A DNA stretch of 64,000 nt from an uncultured Clostridia bacterium (lineage in GTDB: Bacteria > Bacillota > Clostridia > Oscillospirales > Acutalibacteraceae): the NCBI GenBank assembly GCA_945874765.1, contig CAMCHQ010000001.1:124001-188000 (forward strand), written 5' to 3'. The notes under the pieces are model-generated. The model was not told the DNA's origin. It did not search any database and saw nothing but the letters and a program-made list of their open reading frames with translations. The first letter of the stretch is position 1; each line of letters starts with the position of its first letter. The position numbers and the translations under genes are program-made. Of the stretch, positions 27,164-36,487 are shown one piece after another.

Positions 27164-28078
27164 ATGCAGGTTTATATTACGGCAATCGAGGAAGGATTTC
27201 TTTACGGGCTCCTTGCACTCGGTATATACATTTCACTCAGAATACTTGACATACCCGACCTTACAACAGAAGGTTCTTTCGGCTTCGGCTCGGCAGTTGC
27301 GGCTGTTGTGGCAAGCAAGGGGTTAAGCGTCACAAGTTTTATTGCGGCTTTTGCGGCAGGTGTGATTGCGGGAATCGTAACAGGTCTTTTGCAGACTAAG
27401 CTTAAAGTTCACCCTGTTTTGGCAGGTATCATCACTATGAGCGGTCTATATTCGATAAATTTAATGGTAAGAGGTTCGTCAAACCTTAACTTTAACGATA
27501 ATTCCGTATTCACAAAGTTCTATAAAGCGCTCGGAATAAGCGGTGCGGATAAAAAGGTAGCAGGTCTTGTTATCGGTGCGGTTATTTGTATCTTAGTGCT
27601 TATTCTTCTTATTGTATTTTTCAGAACTCATCTCGGTCTTTGTATCAGAGCTACGGGTGACAATCCGGATATGGTAAGAGCGTCATCAATCAATGTTGAT
27701 TTTTCACTTATTTTCGGCTTAGCGCTTGCTAACGGACTTATTGCACTTTCGGGTGCTCTTATTTCCCACTATCTCGGATTAAGTGACCAAAGCTTTTCAA
27801 ACGGAACGCTTATTTACGGTCTTGCAGCTGTAATAATCGGTGAGGCAATATTCGGCAAAAGAAATGTTGCGTTGGGCTTGACAAGCGCAGTTGTAGGTTC
27901 GGTTATATATAAGATTATCGTTGCGTTTGTTATCGACGTTTCACTTTTCGGCAAAAACAGCGAAAACCTTATGAAGCTTACTTGTGCAATCATTGTAGCG
28001 GCAACACTCGTTGTTCCCGAAATTAAGCACAAAATCGAAAATGCAAAAGTAAAAAAGGAGGCAAAGAAAAATGATTGA
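27164..28078 (+). CDS. ABC transporter permease (COG4120-like)
   Basis: A 304-residue protein with eight or so membrane segments of the branched-chain amino-acid/ribose-type permease fold. The coupling loop contains GLCIRATGDNPDMVRASSINVD. It overlaps the ATPase gene by 8 bases. It forms the membrane channel for the importer encoded by 26118-28871. Confidence 0.88.
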   Translation: MQVYITAIEEGFLYGLLALGIYISLRILDIPDLTTEGSFGFGSAVAAVVASKGLSVTSFIAAFAAGVIAGIVTGLLQTKLKVHPVLAGIITMSGLYSINLMVRGSSNLNFNDNSVFTKFYKALGISGADKKVAGLVIGAVICILVLILLIVFFRTHLGLCIRATGDNPDMVRASSINVDFSLIFGLALANGLIALSGALISHYLGLSDQSFSNGTLIYGLAAVIIGEAIFGKRNVALGLTSAVVGSVIYKIIVAFVIDVSLFGKNSENLMKLTCAIIVAATLVVPEIKHKIENAKVKKEAKKND

Positions 28079-28871
28079 AATTAAAAATGTCTCCAAAACC
28101 TTTGCAAAGGACACAGTCAATGAGCACAAGGCATTAAACAACATTAATCTTACTCTCAACGACGGCGAGTTTGTAACAATAGTCGGTTCAAACGGCGCAG
28201 GTAAATCAACCCTTTTCAATTTGATTTGCGGCACATTTGAACAGGACAGGGGCAAAATAATTCTTGACGGCAAGGATATTTCTTTTATGTCCGAGCATAA
28301 AAGAGCAAGGCTTGTCGGCAGAGTTTTCCAAGACCCTATGAAAGGTACTGCGCCGAATATGACGATTGAAGAAAACCTTGCGCTTGCATATTCACGTGCC
28401 GGTTCAAGTTTCTTTTCTCAGGCTATCGGCAAGAAGAAAAGAGAATTTTTCAGAGAGCACCTTGCAAGATTTGATATGGGGCTTGAGGATAGAATGAAAA
28501 CAAAAATCGGTCTTTTATCAGGCGGTCAAAGGCAAGTAGTTACCCTTTTGATGTGCACGATTGTTACACCTAAGCTTTTACTTCTTGACGAGCACACGGC
28601 GGCACTCGACCCGGTAACGGCTGACAAGGTTATGAAAATCACAAACGATATTGTTAAGGAAAACAATATTACAACTATGATGATTACTCATAATATGTCA
28701 CAGGCACTTGTTACCGGTACAAGGACAATAATGATGGATTCAGGCGAAATAATTATTGACCTTGACAGCGACACAAGGAAAGAAATGAACGTGTCGGACC
28801 TTTTAAAACTTTACCGTGAACGTGAAATGAAAGATTTTGACAACGACCGTATTCTTTTACAAAAAGATTAA
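28071..28871 (+). CDS. ABC transporter ATP-binding protein (COG1101-like)
   Basis: A 266-residue ATPase with Walker A GSNGAGKST, Q-loop RVFQDPMKG, signature LSGGQRQ and Walker B KLLLLDEHTAALDP, where the common Ala is replaced by His (DEHTAALD), as is usual for this subgroup. It powers the permease at 27164. Ribosome binding site AAAGGAGG inside the permease gene. A terminator follows. Confidence 0.9.
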   Translation: MIEIKNVSKTFAKDTVNEHKALNNINLTLNDGEFVTIVGSNGAGKSTLFNLICGTFEQDRGKIILDGKDISFMSEHKRARLVGRVFQDPMKGTAPNMTIEENLALAYSRAGSSFFSQAIGKKKREFFREHLARFDMGLEDRMKTKIGLLSGGQRQVVTLLMCTIVTPKLLLLDEHTAALDPVTADKVMKITNDIVKENNITTMMITHNMSQALVTGTRTIMMDSGEIIIDLDSDTRKEMNVSDLLKLYREREMKDFDNDRILLQKD

Positions 28872-28880
28872 TCAAATAAA

Positions 28881-28916
28881 TCCCCCACTTCGTTTAAAGC
28901 AAGTGAGGGATTTTTA
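28881..28916 (+). terminator. Rho-independent terminator
   Basis: TCCCCCACTT pairs with AAGTGAGGGA, followed by TTTTTATATA. It ends the dehydrogenase-ABC operon. Confidence 0.88.
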
Positions 28917-28938
28917 TATAATTGAAAGAGGAATTAAT

Positions 28939-29478
28939 ATGAATATTACAGTATATCTCGGCGCACTCAAAGGTAATGATAAAAGGCTTGAAAGTGCAGT
29001 CAAGGAGCTTGGCGAATTTATAGGAAAAAGCAAAAACACGCTCATTTACGGCGGTTCAAAATCGGGACTTATGGGGCTGATTGCCGAAAGCACATTAAAT
29101 GCAGGAGGCAAAGTAATAGGTATTGAACCGCAATTTTTTATTGATGAGGAACTTCAATATGACGGCTTAACTCAACTAATCGTAACAAAAGATATGAGCG
29201 AGAGAAAAGCGAAAATGATTGAACTCGGCGACGCTTTTATTGCATTTCCGGGAGGTACGGGAACTTTAGAGGAAATAAGCGAAGTAATGTCAAAAGTATC
29301 ATTAAAACAGCTTAACGCACCTTGCATATTATACAATTTAAACGGCTACTATAACAACTTAAAAGATTTGCTCAACAATATGATTGAAATGGGATTATCC
29401 ACAAAAGAACGTCAAAAAGGAATATATTTTGCAGACAGTTTAGAGCAAATAAAAGATATCCTGAAAATGCAGGCATAA
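28939..29478 (+). CDS. LOG family protein (nucleotide 5'-monophosphate phosphoribohydrolase-like)
   Basis: A 179-residue Rossmann protein of the TIGR00730/LOG family with GGSKSGLMG near residue 40 and the signature PGGTGTLEE near residue 103. Such proteins cleave N6-modified or plain nucleoside monophosphates to the base and ribose 5-phosphate. The start at 28939 (MNITVYLGA) has AAAGAGG; the frame extends upstream into the ABC gene but without support. Confidence 0.88.
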   Translation: MNITVYLGALKGNDKRLESAVKELGEFIGKSKNTLIYGGSKSGLMGLIAESTLNAGGKVIGIEPQFFIDEELQYDGLTQLIVTKDMSERKAKMIELGDAFIAFPGGTGTLEEISEVMSKVSLKQLNAPCILYNLNGYYNNLKDLLNNMIEMGLSTKERQKGIYFADSLEQIKDILKMQA

Positions 29479-29508
29479 AAACTTTGTTAATTAATTATCA
29501 AAGATTCA

Positions 29509-29537
29509 TTGACTTTTAAGCAACTTTAGTTTATAAT
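29509..29537 (+). promoter_or_regulatory. Promoter of the short-chain dehydrogenase gene
   Basis: TTGACT (29509-29514), 17 bases, TATAAT (29532-29537). The -10 box is the first of four in a tandem array of 11-base repeats. Confidence 0.7.
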
Positions 29538-29571
29538 CAGTTTATAATTAGTTTATAATTAGTTTATAATT
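29528..29571 (+). repeat. Four tandem 11-base repeats, each with a TATAAT box
   Basis: The unit AGTTTATAATT occurs four times head to tail (the first ends in C). The unit length is one DNA helical turn. It lies just before the ribosome binding site of the dehydrogenase gene. Confidence 0.9.
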
Positions 29572-29595
29572 AAATTTCAATCTCGGAGGTTAAGT

Positions 29596-30354
29596 ATGAG
29601 ATATGCATTAGTTACAGGTGCAACGAGCGGACTTGGCAAGGAAATAGCGATTAAGCTCAGCGAAAGCGGATGGAATGTGTTTGCTTGCGGAAGAAACGAG
29701 AATGCACTTGAAGAAATCAAAGCTACCACCTACTGTCATCCCCTGAAAATGGACGTTGTCGACCAAGACAGCATTGACGAAGCATTTGAGGAAGTATCAA
29801 AAGTTACTGACCATCTTAATGCCATAATCAATTTTTCCGGTATTCAAAAGATGAGTTCGCTGATTGAAGGTGACATTGACATAATCAAGCAATCTCTTGA
29901 CGTTAACCTTTTAGGTATGGCAAGAGTAAATCAAACATTCTTCCCTCTTGTAAAAAATTGCAAAGGAAGAATTATCAACTGCTCGTCGGAATGCGGTTGG
30001 ATGACACCGCAGCCGTTCAACGGCTCATATACACTTTCAAAATACGCTGTTGAGGCATATAACGATTCACTTAGAAGAGAATTAATGTTTCTTGACATTC
30101 CGGTTATCAAAATTCAGCCGGGTTCATTTAAAACGGCAATGCACGGCAAAACTCTCGAATCGTTTGACAAGCTTATCAACAGTACAAAATTGTACCGTGA
30201 CGTGCTTGAGAGAATGAAGGGTATGATGATTATTGAGCTTAAGATGGCTAATGAGCCTGACGCTCTTATCAAAGCTGTTATGAAGGCGGTTAATGACCCT
30301 AACCCCCGTCAAAAATACAGAGTAAAGAATTCCCCTATTCTCGGTGCAATTTAG
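29596..30354 (+). CDS. Short-chain dehydrogenase/reductase, cut short by an in-frame amber codon
   Basis: A 252-residue classical SDR: cofactor motif TGATSGLG (residues 6-13), NNAG-like NFSGIQ and catalytic Ser, Tyr-x-x-x-Lys as NCSSECGW and SYTLSKYAVEAY (Tyr near 152). It reduces or oxidises an unknown alcohol/ketone. The frame meets TAG at 30352 but continues in phase for 29 more codons to a TAA at 30442, and that extension (LPTTVDRLYKKFLKSDKID) looks like the usual C-terminal helix of this SDR subgroup. The core enzyme is complete, so the product may still be active. Ribosome binding site GGAGGT. Confidence 0.82.
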   Translation: MRYALVTGATSGLGKEIAIKLSESGWNVFACGRNENALEEIKATTYCHPLKMDVVDQDSIDEAFEEVSKVTDHLNAIINFSGIQKMSSLIEGDIDIIKQSLDVNLLGMARVNQTFFPLVKNCKGRIINCSSECGWMTPQPFNGSYTLSKYAVEAYNDSLRRELMFLDIPVIKIQPGSFKTAMHGKTLESFDKLINSTKLYRDVLERMKGMMIIELKMANEPDALIKAVMKAVNDPNPRQKYRVKNSPILGAI

Positions 30355-30464
30355 GTTATGCTTCCCACTACCGTTGACAGACTTTACAAGAAATTTCTTA
30401 AATCCGATAAGATTGATAAACTTATGAAAAAAGTAAATATATAATAAATATCATATAACCTATC

Positions 30465-30503
30465 AGACCTCCCACGGTGTTTTCTGCCGAAGGAGGTCTT
30501 TTT
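30465..30503 (+). terminator. Rho-independent terminator
   Basis: AGACCTCC pairs with GGAGGTCT with a short inner CGG/CCG stem, followed by TTTTTATT. It lies after the extended frame of the dehydrogenase, which supports that frame as the original end of the gene, and faces the convergent MATE gene. Confidence 0.85.
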
Positions 30504-30504
30504 A

Positions 30505-31851
30505 TTAATTTCGTTTAAATATCCGTTTACCGACAGCAAAATAACAGATTGACACTAAAATTATTGTAATAACCCACGAAAGAGGAAAAGCGTAATACAA
30601 AACTTCGAGTGACTGATAGTGCTTACATACAGTGAAAATCCAAACAATTCTGAATACGCACGTACCGACGACCGTACTTATTGCAGGCAAATGTGCCCTT
30701 GCACAACCTCTGAGTGCGCCTGCGGGAATTTCATAAAAAGAACAGATAGGTTCAAAAGCGAGGATTATCATTATCCTAAGGCAAGCATTTTGAATTACCG
30801 ATTGCTCGGTTGTAAAGAGAGAGCAGAAAAAAGTGCGAAAAAGGACAATAATCACAATAGAACCGCCGTTAAACAAAAAAGAAAGCAAAAGGCAAAGGCG
30901 AACTGTTTTTTTACATCTGTCAAATTGATTTGCGTAATAGTTTTGGCTTACAAATGTTGTTGTGCTTTGTGAAAATGATGTAATAATATAATAAGTAAAA
31001 TATTCAAAATTCATAGCAATTGTGCTTCCGGCAATTGCAACAGAGCCGAATTTATTGACGTATGCCTGAACAAAAATGTTGGCAAGGCAAAAGACAGCAC
31101 CGCTTACGGCAGACGGAATACCGATTTTAAATATTTGATTGGCGTAACTAAAATTAAATAAATTTTTATTTACAGACAGAACTAATAATTTTTCTTTTTT
31201 TAATTTGAAAATAATTAATAAAGATGAGATGACATTGGAAACAGCAGTTGCGACAGCCACCCCGACAACGCCGAGTTTAAACACAACAACAAGTATTAAA
31301 TTTAAAATAACATTGATTACACCTGATATTACAAGCGCCGCAAACGGAAATTTTCTGTCCCCTCTTGCACGTAAAACCGACGAGCCGAAATCATAAACGA
31401 GTAAAAACGGAAATCCTAAAAAGAATATTCTCAAATATAGAGAAGCAAGGTGCAAAATATTTTCAGGAGTTTTAATAAGCCTTAAAAACGGCAAGGATAT
31501 AACTTGACCGAAAGCAAAAACAACAATACCGATGAAAAAAGCAAGAAACATAGAAAAACTTGCAATTTGCTTTATAGTATCAAGTTTATTTTCACCTATA
31601 TGTTTGGCAATAAGAACATTTACACCTATGGAAAGTCCCGAAGAAACAGTTACTATAAACGCTACTGTTTCGGTATTTGTTCCGACGGCGGCAAGTGCGT
31701 TTGAATTATCGAAATATCCGACTATAGCGGTATCGGCGGCATTGAAAAGTTGCTGAATAATACTGCAAAGGGCTATAGGAATTGTAAAAAGCAATATATT
31801 CTTAAAAAGCGGAGCGTTGAGCATATCAATATTTTTATTAAACGATTTCAT
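30505..31851 (-). CDS. MATE family efflux transporter
   Basis: A 448-residue protein with twelve membrane segments in two similar halves. Typical segments: PIALCSIIQQLFNAADTAIVG in helix 1-2 and SAVSGAVFCLANIFVQAYVN at the start of the second half. It exports cationic drugs or metabolites in exchange for Na+ or H+. The frame is open to 31935, but AGAGGT fits only the ATG at 31851. A LysR gene is divergently transcribed from the same gap, so it may control the pump. Confidence 0.9.
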   Translation of the reverse strand: MKSFNKNIDMLNAPLFKNILLFTIPIALCSIIQQLFNAADTAIVGYFDNSNALAAVGTNTETVAFIVTVSSGLSIGVNVLIAKHIGENKLDTIKQIASFSMFLAFFIGIVVFAFGQVISLPFLRLIKTPENILHLASLYLRIFFLGFPFLLVYDFGSSVLRARGDRKFPFAALVISGVINVILNLILVVVFKLGVVGVAVATAVSNVISSLLIIFKLKKEKLLVLSVNKNLFNFSYANQIFKIGIPSAVSGAVFCLANIFVQAYVNKFGSVAIAGSTIAMNFEYFTYYIITSFSQSTTTFVSQNYYANQFDRCKKTVRLCLLLSFLFNGGSIVIIVLFRTFFCSLFTTEQSVIQNACLRIMIILAFEPICSFYEIPAGALRGCARAHLPAISTVVGTCVFRIVWIFTVCKHYQSLEVLYYAFPLSWVITIILVSICYFAVGKRIFKRN

Positions 31852-31872
31852 AACTGTACCTCTAAGTAATTC

Positions 31873-31901
31873 TTGAAATATTATAAAATGAATGATACAA
31901 T
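31873..31901 (+). promoter_or_regulatory. Promoter of the LysR gene, overlapping the divergent MATE start region
   Basis: TTGAAA (31873-31878), 17 bases, TACAAT (31896-31901). The 98-base gap to the MATE gene leaves room for a shared operator. Confidence 0.6.
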
Positions 31902-31949
31902 ATGAAAAGCGAATATTATTAATACAATCTATCAAAAAAAGGAATATTT

Positions 31950-32810
31950 ATGGATAACAATTTAGATAAATATCTTGCATTTGTCAAAACAGTTGAAAAA
32001 GGCAGTATTACAAAAGCTGCGATTGAACTTAATTATGCACAGTCAAGTGTAAGCAAAATGATTGCCGATTTAGAAAAAGAATGCGGTTTTGCCCTGCTTG
32101 AAAGAGGTAAAAAAGGAGTTAATTTAACTTCGTCGGGAAAGGAAATACTACCGCTTGCAAGAAATATTTTAAATAATTATTTCGAACTTGAGGGATACAT
32201 TAACAAATTAAATAAAATAGAAAGCGGAAGTGTAAGAATAGGAACATTTTCAAGCGTTGCGATTAATCGGCTTCCGGATATATTTACCAAATTTCAAAAA
32301 GATTTTCCGAATATTGAGTACGAAATGCTTTTAGGCGATTACATTGAGGTTGAAAAATGGATTGATGAGGGCAGAGTCGATTTTGGATTTTTAAGACTTC
32401 CGACTGAAAAACGTTTTGACACAATGTCCTTAATTCAAGACGAATACATGGTTGTATTGCCGAAAAATCATATACTCGCAAAAGAAGAGAACATTGACAT
32501 AAAAAAGCTAAACAGCGAGCCTTTTTTGCTTCTTGAACACGGAGGAAAAACAGAGGTTTCAAATCTTCTTGACAAATATAACGTCAAGCCGAATATAAAA
32601 TTCACCACTTGGGAAGATTTTGCTATAATGGCAATGGTTGAAAAAGGACTCGGTGTAAGTATTTTGCCGTCATTGATTTTAGAGAATATTCCTTACGATA
32701 TTGAAATCAGACCGCTCAAAATTCCGTTTTACAGGGATATCGGAATAGCTATGAAAGACAAAAAGCGATTAACACCTGCTGCTAAAAAATTCATTGAATA
32801 TTTGACATAA
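31950..32810 (+). CDS. LysR family transcriptional regulator
   Basis: A 286-residue protein with an N-terminal winged helix (FVKTVEKGSITKAAIELNYAQSSVSKMIADLE, residues 10-41) and a two-lobed effector-binding domain (about 90-286). It is divergent from the MATE pump gene, the classic arrangement in which the regulator controls the neighbour. Effector unknown. Ribosome binding site AAAAGGAA. Confidence 0.9.
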   Translation: MDNNLDKYLAFVKTVEKGSITKAAIELNYAQSSVSKMIADLEKECGFALLERGKKGVNLTSSGKEILPLARNILNNYFELEGYINKLNKIESGSVRIGTFSSVAINRLPDIFTKFQKDFPNIEYEMLLGDYIEVEKWIDEGRVDFGFLRLPTEKRFDTMSLIQDEYMVVLPKNHILAKEENIDIKKLNSEPFLLLEHGGKTEVSNLLDKYNVKPNIKFTTWEDFAIMAMVEKGLGVSILPSLILENIPYDIEIRPLKIPFYRDIGIAMKDKKRLTPAAKKFIEYLT

Positions 32811-32818
32811 TGAAAAAA

Positions 32819-32851
32819 GAAGGACTGCAAATAAAGCAATCCTTCTTTTTC
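32819..32851. terminator. Bidirectional terminator
   Basis: GAAGGA-TGC pairs with GCA-TCCTTC, flanked by A-rich sequence on the left and TTTTTCTT on the right, between convergent genes. Confidence 0.85.
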
Positions 32852-35580
32852 TTATAACGATTGATTTTTTAGAGCTTCACCGAGCGGTGTTTTTCTTATT
32901 TTAAACAGCATTGCAATTGCAACAACGGCATAACTTACAACACCCAAAACAAACATTGACACGTAACAGCTTGATGAAATAATATACGGCACGTATCCCG
33001 TCATTTGCGTATAAAGATAAGATTTAAAGCACCACCTAAGCGCTACGGATATAAGCGGAATACTTATCAAAAGCGACAGCACAACAACTATTGACGTCAT
33101 AATTATATAAAGCCGTCCTATTTCAATATCGGAAAATCCGAGTATCTTAGTCATTGAAATTGATTTGGTGTTCTTTTCAATAATCTGCTTTGTAAGTATA
33201 TACATAATAAGCAAGAATATTACGATTCCGAGCATTTTATAAACCTTTACAAAATCACTCATAGAAACCTGCATTTGAGTGACAACCTTATTGAAGTCTT
33301 TTTCGCTTATAACCGCCGCAACATCATCGTCGCTTAAATCGTTTAATTTTTCATTACTGAAATATCCCGTGAAATAGTCGGTATCTTCATTAAACATTTT
33401 AAGATAATCTCCCCTATTCATAAACACGGTTATTGCGGCGTCGTAATTATATTCTCCCGCAACCTTAAACGAATATGTTTTATCAGTATATTTTTCTTTA
33501 AGTTTAACCTCGTCGCCGACTTTTAAGCTGTATTTATTCATCATAGCACTTGATACAACTGCCTCACCGGTAGGAATTTGAGTTTTTATATATTTACTGT
33601 TATCCACTACTCCGTAAATTGAAACGTCATCACTCATAAATTTCTTATCCGTTGTTTCAAGAGTAGTAAGACAGAACTTTTCTGCATTTTGGTTATCGGT
33701 TTCTTTTTCATTAATCATTACATATTGATATTTTGAAATCATACTTTCCTTAACCAAATTTGAATAGTCGTCAAGTAAAGGGGCAAACATTGAGCCGATA
33801 ACAACAAGTATGCCTGCAAGGAAAATACCCAAGAACATAGTCAAATAAGACGGAATGTTTTGAAACAGTACACGCAATCTGAATTTGGAGAAAAAGTGCA
33901 TTTTTTTAGGAAGTTTAATAACTTTTTTCTGACCTTTTTGTTTTAACTCTCCACGAATAAAATTAAGCGGGCTGATTTTGAGTTTTTTCGCAAGGACAAA
34001 GGTGTTTACCAAAAGCATTATAATAATAGGAATAATCGTAGTTTCCCAAAATGCATTCATATTCCAAAGCGTTTTATAGGCAGTAAGTGAATAATTAGAA
34101 TAATAAACGTCTACAAACACCTTTTGAAATACGGTATAGCCGAGAATATTACCTATCAATGCTCCTAAAGTTGTTACAACCATCGGCATAAATAAATAGT
34201 GCCTGATAAGTTCACCTTTTGAGTATCCCATTGCTCTGAGAGTACCTATAACATTAGCCTCTTTTGTGATTGTATTTGAGGTTGTGACAGCAAACAGGAA
34301 TGCAATTACAATCATAATTATATATGTCATAAGCTGCATAGTAGCTTTATCCGAGCCTGAATCCTCTATTGTATACGTTATTGATTTATTTGTGTATTTG
34401 GCGCTGTAATCTTTAACAGTGATAATATTACTGTCATCAAACTTGAAATTATTTACTGTCTTTTTTAATTTTGACAAGTCGCTGTAAATTTTAGTGCAAT
34501 TATAAAGTTTAGCGTCACTTACGGCGTCGACGATTTTATAAACAGTATCAAACATATCGTCAAACTCGTTTAAATCATCATTTGACTTATAATTGTCAAG
34601 GCTGATTTTCGGCGCTTTATCGATATTATCTAAATCCCAATCATTTTCCTTTTTCTCAGCGTCTTCAAGGGCACTTTTAAGATTATCATACTGCTTTTGA
34701 GTAATTCCGAGCTCCTTTGCAAGCTTTTTATCATCGTTTAAGCCCGCATTTCTTATTGCGTCAAAATATTTTGACTGAAGAACGTTTTGAGCGTCGGTAA
34801 ATTCGTTTTTTAGCCTTTTAATATAAACTCTTGCGCTGTCGTACAAATCGTCCACCTGCGACTGAACAAGCGGTTCGTCATACTTTTTCAAAATACTTTC
34901 AAGCGAATTCGTCAATTTTTCACTTCTTGAATTTTCCTCGTTTTCATTTTTAGGTTTATTATTGAAACCCACGCATAATTGACGGTTTCGTGTGATTTTA
35001 AAACGGTGTTATATCCCTCGCCGCTCATAACGGCAACGCCGAAACCCACAGCGTCAAACATCATATCGGAATTTTTTTCAAACAAAGCGCTGTAGTCGGA
35101 AAGAGCAACCAAACCGCAGACTTTATAATTTTTATTTCTTATCTTGATTTTATCGCCGATACCGATTTTATTATTTTCGGCAAACATACGGTCAAGAGCT
35201 ATTTCTTCACGGCTTTTAGGAAGCTCACCGCTCATAAGGCATTGCTTATCTACTTTACTCCTAAGCTTATAAATACGAAGTTTTCTGTTAGTTTTAAGTA
35301 TATTTTCTTCCTTGTAATCAAGCTCATACAGCTTTAAATCGTTGTCCTTTTCAATTTGTTTTAATATTTCGTTACTCGGCTTAATATTAAATGAAAAATG
35401 TCCGTCTTCAATATTATATTTTTCAAAGTTTTCGTCACTCATTGCCATTACGGAATTATCGGCAACAAAGAAACCTGAAACAGCGCCTATAAAAAATACA
35501 AGGAAAAGAAATATAGCCGCATACTTACCGAAATCGGATTTTAAATCACGCTTAAATCTTTTATTTAAAGGATTGTGCAT
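32852..35580 (-). pseudogene. FtsX-type ABC permease split by a one-base frameshift
   Basis: The N-terminal piece (35580 to about 34968) starts with MHNPLNKRFKRDLKSDFGKY, one membrane helix and a MacB-like periplasmic region. The rest (to 32852) holds the coiled-coil part, seven membrane helices and two FtsX domains, the second ending in KIRKTPLGEALKNQSL. The frames join if one T is added to the T3 run at 34967-34965: NYAWV would continue directly into FNNKPKNENEEN. The restored gene has 2730 bases, an exact multiple of three, coding for 909 residues. It forms a transporter with the ATPase gene 12 bases upstream. Could also be an assembly error. Confidence 0.85.
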
Positions 35581-35592
35581 AATTCGCCCTCC

Positions 35593-36294
35593 CTACCATT
35601 CAAGCTCTGCGGCAGAAATCTTATTATCATTAACATAATTCTTGCGTATCTCCCCGTCACGCAATGTAAATATTCTGTCCGCCATATTCTTAATAGCGTC
35701 ATTGTGAGTTACCATAATGACAGTATTTCCATACTTTTTATTAACGTCTTCCAAAAGTTTCAATATCTCTTTAGAGGTGTTATAATCAAGCGCACCCGTA
35801 GGCTCATCGCAAAGGAGAATATCGGGATTTTTAACTATTGCTCTGCCGATTGACGTTCTCTGCTGTTGACCGCCGGAAAGTTGTGACGGAAGTTTATCCG
35901 CCTGGTCGCTGATACCCAAAGTATTCATAAGTTCGTCAATATCAAGCGGCTTATCGCTTAAATATGCACCGACTTCAATATTTTCCCTGACAGTTAAATT
36001 AGGGATAAGATTATACATTTGAAAAACATATCCGAGGTGTTTTCTTCTGTAAAGAGTAAGCTTTTTTTCACTCATCAAACGTGTTTTTTCATTATTAATG
36101 GCAATATATCCCTCGTCTGCCGATTCAATTGCACCGATAATATTAAGGAGCGTTGATTTACCCGAGCCGCTCGGTCCGAGCAAAACGCACATTTCCCCTT
36201 TTTCAATCGATAAATCAATTCCTTTGAGCACTTCAACCCTGCTGTCGCCCTCGCCGAAATGCTTTTTTATTCCTTTTATTTCTACAAAACTCAT
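35593..36294 (-). CDS. MacB-type ABC transporter ATP-binding protein
   Basis: A 233-residue ATPase with Walker A GPSGSGKST, Q-loop GYVFQMYNLIPNLT, signature LSGGQQQR and Walker B ILLCDEPTGALD, all typical of the LolD/MacB/BceA-like group that drives FtsX-type permeases. It precedes the broken permease by 12 bases. Two GTTAGT-N4-ACTAAC-like palindromes lie within 80 bases upstream, so repressor control is likely. Ribosome binding site AAAGGAG. Confidence 0.92.
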   Translation of the reverse strand: MSFVEIKGIKKHFGEGDSRVEVLKGIDLSIEKGEMCVLLGPSGSGKSTLLNIIGAIESADEGYIAINNEKTRLMSEKKLTLYRRKHLGYVFQMYNLIPNLTVRENIEVGAYLSDKPLDIDELMNTLGISDQADKLPSQLSGGQQQRTSIGRAIVKNPDILLCDEPTGALDYNTSKEILKLLEDVNKKYGNTVIMVTHNDAIKNMADRIFTLRDGEIRKNYVNDNKISAAELEW

Positions 36295-36317
36295 ATTTTT
36301 CTCCTTTATCTCAATCA

Positions 36318-36333
36318 GTTAGTCGTCACTAAC
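36318..36333. promoter_or_regulatory. Operator-like palindrome GTTAGT-N4-ACTAAC
   Basis: A perfect 6-4-6 palindrome 24 bases upstream of the ABC ATPase gene. The same sequence occurs at 42071, upstream of the other ABC system and beside a TetR gene. Confidence 0.7.
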
Positions 36334-36352
36334 TTACAAATTAAAAAAATAT

Positions 36353-36370
36353 AGTTAGTATTGCCTAACT
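36353..36370. promoter_or_regulatory. Second operator-like palindrome (one mismatch)
   Basis: AGTTAGT-ATTG-CCTAACT has the same half-sites and spacing with one mismatch. Its centre is 36 bases from the first palindrome. Confidence 0.65.
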
Positions 36371-36429
36371 CACGTTTATAATACCATATATTTCCTGCAA
36401 TGTCAATTAACAATATAAAATAAGTATGC

Positions 36430-36458
36430 TTGAAATTTCAGAGAGCACATTATATAAT
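36430..36458 (+). promoter_or_regulatory. Promoter of the second LysR gene
   Basis: TTGAAA (36430-36435), 17 bases, TATAAT (36453-36458). Confidence 0.7.
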
Positions 36459-36487
36459 TTAATTATCAAAACTATAAGAGGTGCGCT

